The translations under genes were made by a program, and so were the position numbers. Shown here piece after piece: positions 44,322-52,267 of a DNA stretch of 64,000 bases. This DNA comes from Paenibacillus xylanexedens (GTDB taxonomy: Bacteria > Bacillota > Bacilli > Paenibacillales > Paenibacillaceae), in assembly GCF_007676705.1 (NCBI RefSeq), contig NZ_VEBF01000001.1:372001-436000 (forward strand), read 5' to 3'. The notes under the pieces were generated by a model. The model was not told where the DNA came from. It was given only the letters and a program-made list of their open reading frames with translations, and did no database searches. Numbering within the stretch: the first letter of the stretch is position 1; each line of letters begins with the position of its first letter.

Positions 44322-45209
44322 TTACGACTTTGCAGGTTTCGGAGAAGATTTGGATGAGCCCGTTTTTTTATTCTTTTTCTTACTCACTTCCACTACTACA
44401 GGTTCCTGTGGGTGTTCCAACGGGTACATTTTGCGGAACAATAACGTCTGTAGTACCAGGAATGAACCACCAACTGTCCAGTAGAGCGGCATCGCTGCCG
44501 GAGCTGTAAGAGAAAAGAATGCCATCATCAATGGGGAGAGATAACCCATAATGGCGAACTGTTTTCGCTGCTCAGGGGCCATATTGGCTTGTGATACCTT
44601 GGCTTGAATCAGATATATGACCGCGACCACCACAGCGAGTACGTAGTCCGGCGCTCCCAGTTTGAACCACAGAAACGAGTGGGAGGACAACTCCGGTGTA
44701 AGTCGGATAGCCGTGTAAATACCTGAAAGTATAGGCAACTGAATGAGCATTGGCAAGCAACCAATATTCAGCGGATTAAACTTATGTTTCTTGTATAGTT
44801 CCATTGTTTCCTGTGACAGCTTTTGCTTATCCGCAGGGTCATTTTTGCCTTCATATTTTTTCTTGAGCGCATCCATCTCGGGTTTCATGGCGTTCATGAT
44901 AACTCGGGTCCCCTGCTGGGACTTGGCTTGACGCATCATCAAAGGCAACAGTGCCAGACGAATGACAAGCGTAATTACAATAATCGCGATCCCGTAGCTT
45001 CCACTAAATATGGTGGCAATGTGCTGAATCAGGTACGACAGTGGAAATACGATATAGTGATTAAAAAATCCCGGTGTCGATGAAGTAATCTCCGACACGT
45101 TGTTGCTGCATCCGGCAAGCAGCATGACTGCAAACAATATAGCAATCAGGCCATAGATCCGTCCCTTGCCCGATCTAAAAGTGAATCCCTTGTTGGTCTT
45201 GTTTTCCAT
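44322..45209 (-). CDS. yidC: YidC/Oxa1-family membrane protein insertase, lipoprotein form
   Basis: A 295-residue insertase with a lipobox (VMLLAGC, C34), five predicted membrane segments and the conserved arginine in the hydrophilic groove (TLVIRLALLPLMM). The pattern AIRLTPELSSHSFLWFKLG and the ending with a basic, lysine-rich tail fit the SpoIIIJ/YqjG type of Gram-positive bacteria. It helps insert and fold membrane proteins with or without SecYEG. The ATG lies seven bases after GAGGAGG. It does not neighbour rnpA/jag, so it is probably a second paralogue like YqjG. A small upstream frame overlaps its start. Confidence 0.85.
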   Translation of the reverse strand: MENKTNKGFTFRSGKGRIYGLIAILFAVMLLAGCSNNVSEITSSTPGFFNHYIVFPLSYLIQHIATIFSGSYGIAIIVITLVIRLALLPLMMRQAKSQQGTRVIMNAMKPEMDALKKKYEGKNDPADKQKLSQETMELYKKHKFNPLNIGCLPMLIQLPILSGIYTAIRLTPELSSHSFLWFKLGAPDYVLAVVVAVIYLIQAKVSQANMAPEQRKQFAIMGYLSPLMMAFFSLTAPAAMPLYWTVGGSFLVLQTLLFRKMYPLEHPQEPVVVEVSKKKNKKTGSSKSSPKPAKS

Positions 45210-45496
45210 ATATATCCTCCTCGTTGATTTGTTGACCAATCGTTCAACGAGGAATGACAATCTGAATCATCTTCATCGGGCGCTTCTCTTCGTCTGATCA
45301 TGCGACTCCAGACTTCCTGTCTGTGTTGTCTGTCCAAACTCAAAGCGGGAAGTACTGGTTCAAGTCCACCACCGGCGCTACCTTCCATCCAATACTCTGT
45401 CATGCCACAGTGAAGATGGGCGATATAGGCATAACTGACGGTGAAGATGAGTCCAATCGAGAATAAATACGGTAATAGTTCCTGAAGTTCAAACAA
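45146..45496 (-). CDS. Possible small membrane protein overlapping yidC
   Basis: A frame of 116 residues starts at TTG eight bases after GGGGG and has one N-terminal membrane helix (LLPYLFSIGLIFTVSYAYI), then a charged tail with RQEVWSRMIRRREAPDEDD. The last 64 bases overlap the start of yidC in another frame, and the yidC ribosome binding site lies inside it. The helix plus ribosome binding site argue for a real gene; the unusual composition of the last 35 residues argues for an over-extended frame. Confidence 0.4.
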   Translation of the reverse strand: MFELQELLPYLFSIGLIFTVSYAYIAHLHCGMTEYWMEGSAGGGLEPVLPALSLDRQHRQEVWSRMIRRREAPDEDDSDCHSSLNDWSTNQRGGYIWKTRPTRDSLLDRARDGSMA

Positions 45497-45588
45497 GGGA
45501 TTCACCCCCTTTATAGGTTAGTTTTTATATTATAACACTTACATATTGATTTTGCATAAATCCGCGCTTGAAAATAGCGATTAATCAA

Positions 45589-47208
45589 CTATTCTGTTCT
45601 CAATTTGGACAATTCTATCTCGGCTCTGTGTCTCGCTACATTATAAGAAGGCCAGGAACGTTCTGATGAGTACATGTCCAAGTAGGCTTGACGTTCCAGC
45701 ATTTCTCTCTTGAGATCCGGGTACTCCTTCAGAGCAAACTCTCGAAGTAGCGGAGTTGCATCTGCCGATAGACTCGCCAGGTAGGATGCATCAATACTGC
45801 CAGTCTGATGATAACGTTCTATGTTCAATTCGGCAATCCGGTTATCCATTCCCACATAATTGACCGCAACATAGGCAGTGAGTGCCAGTACAATATAGCA
45901 GCGGATCAGCGGAATCGACGTGTAGCGTATACGAAGACCAGCGATCAGCAACAAGAGTACCAGAAAGATCATGAATGCGTGTACCAGGAAGCGAATATAC
46001 GTATATCCATACGCCTGCTCATAGAGATTAAGACGCATGAACGCGGAATACAGCATGATTGCTGAACAACTGACCAGAATCAGAAGGAGCACTTGATGCA
46101 GGATTAATCCCGCTTTGCCACTCGGACGAGTATACTGCAAAGCAATAATCAGGATAAAAAAGTTAATCCCCGTGACAAGAACCAATTCTGCGAATCCACT
46201 TCTCGCATACTCTGCGTAGGACAGATCCGCCGGGAGATGCCCCTCACCCGCACCGAACAGGTACGAAAATTGTACTAGCACAAATAGAACGTACACGCAG
46301 TTGATAACAATCAGCATCGTACCCACAATGATGGGGTCTAATCTGAATGGTTCCCGATGAGTCGGAGTGTGTAGCGTCTCGGGTGTGTTTTTATTCGTAA
46401 CCTGACCTTTAGTGACCGGGTCCACAGGAGAGAATATATAGGTGTGATCACGCTTATCAACCGTGGGTACTGCTCCATTTTTCCAATGTGCGTTCGCTCT
46501 CTTGTCTGCCTCATATTGCATCGGCTGCACGAATCCCCATACATAACCGAAAAACAGTATACCTGCGATGAACACCCAGATCATTCTAGGCAATCCTGGC
46601 GTAAAAGCCAGTTGATTCAACCACTCTGGAAAACCGGATAAGTACTGATCGAAAACCCCGTCAGCTGACGACAACAACGCGATGACTACAATAAGGATGG
46701 GCAGAGATGCCACAAGGCCAATAAGCACTTTGAAAACAACTGTTTTCTGTGATTTGCCCATGCCACGTCCTCCTGCTTTCACAGCAATGGCCGCAACGGT
46801 TCCCCAATGTCGTATGGTCTGTGGCAGCACATGGTCAATAGCCGTTCCGATTAAACCGATCTCCCACCACTGCCTCTGTTTCCTGCCCATCAGATACGTC
46901 ATATGTAAAATAATAAGACCCGGTACAGACAGAAAATTAAGAACACGCAATAGTTCATTGTCATATAACAGGAATGTTAACGACAGCAACAGTACAACAC
47001 CCGCCACAAATGCATCAATCCACTGGAAAGACCTCATGCGGTCCCGAGCGAACAGATACATGAAGCTGTAAAAGAGAATTACAAAGATGGGATACGATAC
47101 GCCAATCTCATTGTCATAGAACAAATACTGGTGAATGATAGCCAGTATCCATGCAGATCCTAGCGTGATGAGTGCGCGCTGTGGTGAAGCCATTATTTTA
47201 TCAATCAT
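45589..47208 (-). CDS. DUF4173/DUF4153-type polytopic membrane protein
   Basis: A 539-residue integral membrane protein with about ten hydrophobic segments. The central region has the SSADGVFDQYLSG stretch characteristic of DUF4173. A soluble C-terminal portion (about 440-539) is rich in charged residues and carries YLASLSADATPLLREFALKEYPDL. Its function is unknown; some relatives sit beside transcription regulators. The start is the ATG eight bases after GGAGG, five codons inside the longest frame. It diverges from an SgrR-like regulator. Confidence 0.75.
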   Translation of the reverse strand: MIDKIMASPQRALITLGSAWILAIIHQYLFYDNEIGVSYPIFVILFYSFMYLFARDRMRSFQWIDAFVAGVVLLLSLTFLLYDNELLRVLNFLSVPGLIILHMTYLMGRKQRQWWEIGLIGTAIDHVLPQTIRHWGTVAAIAVKAGGRGMGKSQKTVVFKVLIGLVASLPILIVVIALLSSADGVFDQYLSGFPEWLNQLAFTPGLPRMIWVFIAGILFFGYVWGFVQPMQYEADKRANAHWKNGAVPTVDKRDHTYIFSPVDPVTKGQVTNKNTPETLHTPTHREPFRLDPIIVGTMLIVINCVYVLFVLVQFSYLFGAGEGHLPADLSYAEYARSGFAELVLVTGINFFILIIALQYTRPSGKAGLILHQVLLLILVSCSAIMLYSAFMRLNLYEQAYGYTYIRFLVHAFMIFLVLLLLIAGLRIRYTSIPLIRCYIVLALTAYVAVNYVGMDNRIAELNIERYHQTGSIDASYLASLSADATPLLREFALKEYPDLKREMLERQAYLDMYSSERSWPSYNVARHRAEIELSKLRTE

Positions 47209-47343
47209 GGGAAAAACCTCCATTAACCTTTCTATGCTTTATTCTAGATGATAAAATAGGAATATAAATAGAAATTAAAATCAATAAAACTTCTTATTTT
47301 AGAGAATTACGCCAGAGATCACCTCCAGGAGGGAATCCACACG

Positions 47344-49143
47344 TTGAAATTACATCAGCAATATCTGCTGTTGCATCGTCATTATGGTCACCATACAGAA
47401 CATGAACTTACACTCGCCGATCTCGCTGAATTGCTCGATTGTACCCACCGCAATACGTTAACGATTGTCAAAAAGATGGTAGCCCACGATTGGATTCATT
47501 GGGTTTCCCAGCGCGGTCGTGGTCGGCGTTCTTCACTGACCTTGCTTGTCCCGGCTGACCAAATCGCCGCAGAATACATGATGCAGGCCATGAATCGCCG
47601 GGAATTGTTGGAAGCTGCCGAGCAGGTGAGCGCATTCTCCAGTTCAACAACTATGCAGGATCATCTCAATCAGTGGTTGCTTGGATATTCGGGTCATCAT
47701 ACGGAAGCCGGCACCAATAATGAGCAGATTGATACACTTCGATTGCCTCTCCGTCAACAGCTTCATGCGCTTGATCCGCTATATATCAATTTACTCGCTG
47801 AGTCCTTTGTTACCAGTCATGTCTTTGACGGGTTGGTTCAACGGGGGGAACAGGGTGAGATTCTTCCCTGTCTGGCTCATACCTGGGATGTCAGTGAAGA
47901 TCGGCAGACCTGGATCTTCTATTTACGAAAAGGTATTACTTTTCACAATGGTCAGATGCTGACGGCTCATGATATTGTGCATACGTTCGAACGGCTACAA
48001 TCCACAGATCGCCGGACACTGTACCGTGATGTAAGTAAACAGATCCTTTCTATTGAAGCGGTTGATCCCTTAACCGTGTGTTTCCAGCTTAAAGACCCTC
48101 ACGAATTGTTTCTGTCCTTTCTTACAACAAGTCGTGCAGCGATTGTACCTTCACCAGGAAAAAACGAACAGAACATAAAGCATGCAGATGATGTGCAAGG
48201 GATGCAGAAACCTGTTGGGACTGGCCCGTTCAAGGTCACCGCATGGGATGATCACTTATGCAGACTTGAAGCATTCACATCGTATTTTCAGGGTAGAGCG
48301 CATATGGACCGGGTGGATATTCTGCAGATTCCGTGGAGTACCAAGGCAAAATGGGATGATAGTCAAGATATCGAAACTCCATTTATCCATCTTGTTCATA
48401 ATCCGTCTTCGTCTGAGGGTGCAGACTGGACACAGATTAGTGCAGGTGTAATGGTCCATAAATTACTCACGTGTAATACGCAAAAAACCGGACCGTTAAA
48501 CGATCCGGAAGTAAGAGCACACCTTCAGTCATGCCTTGCTGGAATGTATAGAGATAACGGACATGCAGACGAATCTGAAATCACGGTTTTCAATTCTGAT
48601 GCCGTGAGTACCGGGGCTGTCCACCCAGAGAATTTTAGCGATATACCTATAAGATCCGCTTCCACCAGTCCCATCTCCCTGCACATTGCAACCATTCCAC
48701 AATATCGCAGGGATGCTCAACATCTGGCGTTCATACTGGAGCAGTGCGGTTTCTCTTGTACCGTCCGAACCGCTACGATGGAGCAGTTCAAAGGAAATCT
48801 GCGGCTGGAGTCTGATCTGATTCTCTTCTCGCTGATTCGGGACAGGGATGAAGAACTGCGCAGATATGATCTCTACTCCACGTTGTCTGAGCACCTTGAA
48901 GATTCTGCTCGGATGACGATTCATGAGATATTGCAAACCATCGTCGCCTCTCCAATCGCAGCAGATCGAACTTCTGAATTAGACCGAATTGAGCGATTCT
49001 TGATTGACCAGAACCTACTGTTCCATTTATCTGAAAAACCGGTAGAGACCGCTTATCTGCCTTCCGTGCGTGGTCTATCTTTTAACAGTCAGGGCTGGGT
49101 GAACCTGCGTCATATCTGGTTTCCTTCGCAGGTAATCAAGTGA
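47344..49143 (+). CDS. SgrR-like transcriptional regulator with solute-binding domain
   Basis: A 599-residue cytoplasmic protein without signal peptide. The N-terminus is an SgrR-type winged helix (about 1-75, with LTLADLAELLDCTHRNTLTIVKKM and WVSQRGRGRRSSL). Residues about 140-540 form an SBP_bac_5-like ligand-binding domain, seen in LPCLAHTWDVSEDRQTWIFYLRKGITF and PVGTGPFKVTAW. Such proteins use an oligopeptide-binding fold as an internal effector sensor. The start is TTG after CAGGAGG. It faces a DUF4173-like membrane protein gene. A small ATPase gene follows about 90 bases downstream on the same strand. Confidence 0.83.
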   Translation: MKLHQQYLLLHRHYGHHTEHELTLADLAELLDCTHRNTLTIVKKMVAHDWIHWVSQRGRGRRSSLTLLVPADQIAAEYMMQAMNRRELLEAAEQVSAFSSSTTMQDHLNQWLLGYSGHHTEAGTNNEQIDTLRLPLRQQLHALDPLYINLLAESFVTSHVFDGLVQRGEQGEILPCLAHTWDVSEDRQTWIFYLRKGITFHNGQMLTAHDIVHTFERLQSTDRRTLYRDVSKQILSIEAVDPLTVCFQLKDPHELFLSFLTTSRAAIVPSPGKNEQNIKHADDVQGMQKPVGTGPFKVTAWDDHLCRLEAFTSYFQGRAHMDRVDILQIPWSTKAKWDDSQDIETPFIHLVHNPSSSEGADWTQISAGVMVHKLLTCNTQKTGPLNDPEVRAHLQSCLAGMYRDNGHADESEITVFNSDAVSTGAVHPENFSDIPIRSASTSPISLHIATIPQYRRDAQHLAFILEQCGFSCTVRTATMEQFKGNLRLESDLILFSLIRDRDEELRRYDLYSTLSEHLEDSARMTIHEILQTIVASPIAADRTSELDRIERFLIDQNLLFHLSEKPVETAYLPSVRGLSFNSQGWVNLRHIWFPSQVIK

Positions 49144-49233
49144 GACTACAATGTGGACTATGCTAAAATAAACAAAATAATATTAACTTACATTCCACAC
49201 GATCTTCTAACACACTAAGGAGGCATTACATTC

Positions 49234-49818
49234 ATGAGCAAATTGATTTTCTTTCTCGGCGGGGCTGGAAGCGGCAAGACTACACTTGCCAAAGCCCTTT
49301 CACGTAAACATAAAGCTGCTTTCTTCGACATGGATATCCTGCTTCGGCCCGCGGCTGAAGCAATTATGACTCTTCAGGGATTGGATCCATCCGACCGGGA
49401 TTCGCCTGAATACAAAAGGTTGTGCCGTGATCTTGGGTACCGCATTACGATGGACGCCGCTCTGGATAACGTTCAGTTGGGTATCGATACTATCGTTGTG
49501 GGGCCATTTACCAAAGAAATCGGTACCCCGGATTGGATTGCTCAGGAACTTGCACGAATTGGACATACCCTGGATGATACGGATGTGCGGGTGGCCTATA
49601 TTTATTTGGAGAATGAAGCCTTATATCACGAGCGGATTACAGCGAGACAATCCCCACTGGATGAATGGAAACTAGCCAACTGGGATGCCTTCACAGCTTC
49701 TCTGGTCCGAAAAGAAGTAGCCTGGCCGCTCCCTGCTGCATCCGTCGCTTATATCGACAACTCGAGTAATGACTCAGCCATCGCCTATGCCGAACTTGAA
49801 CGACGGATGTATGAGTAG
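49234..49818 (+). CDS. P-loop NTPase / AAA-family kinase-like protein
   Basis: A 194-residue protein with Walker A GGAGSGKTT at residues 9-17 and a shikimate/nucleoside-kinase-like layout: FFDMDILLRPA after the P-loop, then DTIVVGPFTKE and a lid-like ERITARQSPLDEWK. Its substrate is unknown; it resembles small uncharacterised kinases near shikimate kinases and zeta toxins, but no antitoxin partner is visible. AAGGAGG precedes the ATG. It may be cotranscribed with the SgrR-like gene or have its own promoter. Confidence 0.75.
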   Translation: MSKLIFFLGGAGSGKTTLAKALSRKHKAAFFDMDILLRPAAEAIMTLQGLDPSDRDSPEYKRLCRDLGYRITMDAALDNVQLGIDTIVVGPFTKEIGTPDWIAQELARIGHTLDDTDVRVAYIYLENEALYHERITARQSPLDEWKLANWDAFTASLVRKEVAWPLPAASVAYIDNSSNDSAIAYAELERRMYE

Positions 49819-49884
49819 CTTATATATCTAACTACCAATCCCTTCACACTATAACGCTACCCTTTGAAAATAAAAGGTGGAACA

Positions 49885-49939
49885 AAAAGAGGTATTTGTC
49901 GAGACCCCCATTGGGTCCATCATGACAAATACCTCTTTT
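49885..49939. terminator. Strong terminator after the P-loop gene
   Basis: A 16-bp stem joins AAAAGAGGTATTTGTC to its exact complement, with T-rich sequence on the plus strand after it. The inner loop contains a further GACCC/GGGTC pairing. Confidence 0.85.
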
Positions 49940-49991
49940 CATATATTTAAGATCATTCGAAACGCACTCTGCATCCTCTACGTTTGCGGGA

Positions 49992-50025
49992 TCACGCAAA
50001 AAGCATTGCGGAAGTCACGCAAAAA
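49992..50025. promoter_or_regulatory. Direct repeat upstream of the SLH serine hydrolase
   Basis: TCACGCAAAAA occurs twice with a 23-bp period, about 100-130 bases before the start codon. It could be a regulator site; no promoter was placed. Confidence 0.35.
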
Positions 50026-50126
50026 TAAGTGTGCACTACGGAATCGCCAATGTAGTCGAACTGATAGATTGTAGATGTAACTCAAATGTAAGAGAGCGTA
50101 CATAACATTAAACAAAGGAGAATTTC

Positions 50127-52169
50127 ATGAAATCTGACGCAGTAACTTATCCAACTCAACAGCAACAACAACACAGCTACAAATCGAATCCTAATTGGAA
50201 ACGTGCCGTAGCCAACATCCTCCTTGTTGCATCTCTGAGTTTCACCACAATAACCAGTGTATCGGCAGAGAGCAGTCTCCCTCTTCCTCAGGTAAGCCCT
50301 CAGGAAACTGAATCGTTCATCAATCAATTCTTCGCCCAGCCTGAAGTGAAGTCTGCTCTGAAAGGTGCGGTAGTCACCGTTGTTCACGATCAACAGATCG
50401 TTTTGAATAAAGGATATGGTTATGCCAATGTGGCAAAACAAATCCCCGTCGATGCCGACTCCACTCTATTCCGTGTAGCCTCCATCTCCAAAACACTGAC
50501 AGCAACCGCCATTATGCAATTGGTCGAGCAAGGTAACGTAACGCTTGATCAGGATATCAGCGCATACACAGATGCTTTGCATCTGACCAACCATACCGGA
50601 ACAGCGTTAACATTGAAACATCTGATGACCCACACCAGCGGGTTTGATTTCACAGATGCAGCAGCTATACCCAGGGAGCTGGATCGTTCTTATCCGCTTG
50701 AGCAATTCATCCAAGACAACAAACCGTCCGTTGTGCGAACTCCAGGAGAAGTTTTCCGTTACGACAACTACGGCTATGCACTCTTGGGCTACATTGTACA
50801 GAAACAGTCCAACCTTCCTTTTGAGACTTATATACAACAGTATATATTCAACCCTCTTCATATGTCGGATAGCCATTTTACTCTAAGCAAAGACACGCTG
50901 GGAAAACTCGCAACTCCTTATGACGCTGTAGGACGGGAAATCCCGCAATATCCCAATGTACCCGACAGTTCACCTGAAGGCGGATTAATAACGACTGGAC
51001 GGGATATGGCTCATTTTATGCTTGCGCAGCTCAATCAAGGTTCCTACCAGGGCGCACGTATACTCGAACCACCATCCGTCCAAGCGATGCAAATGTTGGA
51101 TGTCTCCATACACCCCGATATACCTGGCACAGGTTATGGATTCGAATCCACCTATTCGCAGTATAATCATGGACGGAAAGTCGTGAGTAAAGCAGGCGAT
51201 CTTGCGGGCTTCCACTCCAATATGTGGCTGTTGCCTAACGAGAAGACCGGACTGCTTATCGTTTCCAACAGTGATGGACCTGATCTGCGAGAAACGCTTT
51301 TTCAAGCATTTATGGATCATTTTTATCCGAACAAAGAGACCCAAGATGTCAATTATAGTGTACCCGAGTCTTCACTCCGTTCCTACGAGGGACTATATCG
51401 TGATATCCGCCTGCCTGCATGGTTATATGATATTTCAGCAACAGAGACAGGACTTCAGGTTATAGATGCTTATGGCACTCACACTTTAACACCCGTTAAG
51501 GACATGTTGTTCATGGATGAGGACGGTAAGCTTGCTGGTTTCAAAAAAAATCAGTCAGGTGAAATCACATATTTCTATTACAACAAGTCAGATAGCTGGT
51601 CCGAAAAATTACCCGAAGCCAAGCCTTATGAAGATGTGCCAGAAGACCATCCCTATGCTCCGTACATCTATCGTTTGACACAGATTGGCCTGTATCCACA
51701 GGATCAATCCCTGTTTGAACCGGAGAAGCCCGTAAGTCGTGGGGAGTTCGTAACACAGGTTGTGGGCATAAGCGGGATGTCCATTTCAGCTCAACCACCA
51801 ACATTTAAAGATACCCAATCTAGTCCTTATGCGGCCTACATTCAAACTGCCCATGAACTGGGCATTGTGCAAGGTAATACCCGTGGATTGTTCCATCCCG
51901 AGCAAGCCATAACAAGGCAAGAGGCCGCGGTGATTATTTCGAGAACGGCACAACAACTACTTGGCGCACCTGCCGTAACTGCCGATCTCATCGGTTCACA
52001 GGATCGTTGGGCTGAAGAAGGTGTCCAGTTTGTGGTTGCTCTAGGTCTCTACGGTCCCGAAGTATCCGTATCCAGCACCGGTGCTGTGGATTATAGATCG
52101 AAGCAGCCTATGCTCAGGCAGGAATCATCAGTTTTGATGTACAAAATGTTAGGCACTCTGCTACATTAA
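50127..52169 (+). CDS. SLH-anchored serine hydrolase (class C beta-lactamase/PBP-like)
   Basis: A 680-residue exported protein. A signal peptide (about 1-48, ending near SVSAE) is followed by a beta-lactamase-family domain (about 60-400). The nucleophile is S119 in SISK (SxxK), with a Y-x-N-like YDNYGY motif and a C-terminal KAGDLAGF segment in the HxG position. A linker domain (about 400-495) precedes two S-layer homology motifs (about 505-560 and 570-630), which anchor it to the wall polysaccharide. Candidate activities are D,D-peptidase, D-aminopeptidase or esterase; the exact one is not evident. AAAGGAG precedes the ATG, and a terminator separates it from the kinase gene. Confidence 0.83.
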   Translation: MKSDAVTYPTQQQQQHSYKSNPNWKRAVANILLVASLSFTTITSVSAESSLPLPQVSPQETESFINQFFAQPEVKSALKGAVVTVVHDQQIVLNKGYGYANVAKQIPVDADSTLFRVASISKTLTATAIMQLVEQGNVTLDQDISAYTDALHLTNHTGTALTLKHLMTHTSGFDFTDAAAIPRELDRSYPLEQFIQDNKPSVVRTPGEVFRYDNYGYALLGYIVQKQSNLPFETYIQQYIFNPLHMSDSHFTLSKDTLGKLATPYDAVGREIPQYPNVPDSSPEGGLITTGRDMAHFMLAQLNQGSYQGARILEPPSVQAMQMLDVSIHPDIPGTGYGFESTYSQYNHGRKVVSKAGDLAGFHSNMWLLPNEKTGLLIVSNSDGPDLRETLFQAFMDHFYPNKETQDVNYSVPESSLRSYEGLYRDIRLPAWLYDISATETGLQVIDAYGTHTLTPVKDMLFMDEDGKLAGFKKNQSGEITYFYYNKSDSWSEKLPEAKPYEDVPEDHPYAPYIYRLTQIGLYPQDQSLFEPEKPVSRGEFVTQVVGISGMSISAQPPTFKDTQSSPYAAYIQTAHELGIVQGNTRGLFHPEQAITRQEAAVIISRTAQQLLGAPAVTADLIGSQDRWAEEGVQFVVALGLYGPEVSVSSTGAVDYRSKQPMLRQESSVLMYKMLGTLLH

Positions 52170-52186
52170 CATAGAGTGATGCTCGG

Positions 52187-52218
52187 CAAGCCATGACATT
52201 GCTGCATGGCTTGTTTTT
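52187..52218 (+). terminator. Terminator after the SLH serine hydrolase
   Basis: CAAGCCATG pairs with CATGGCTTG around a 9-base loop, followed by five T residues. An ATG inside this stem is not a plausible start for the next gene. Confidence 0.8.
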
Positions 52219-52267
52219 CCACTTCATTTTACCAATGATGCATTTTATAAGAACGGATGATTTTACC

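Noticed and set aside
52193-52267. An earlier in-frame ATG that would extend the ComP-like kinase by 25 residues
   Set aside because: That ATG lies inside the stem of the terminator of the preceding gene and has no ribosome binding site.
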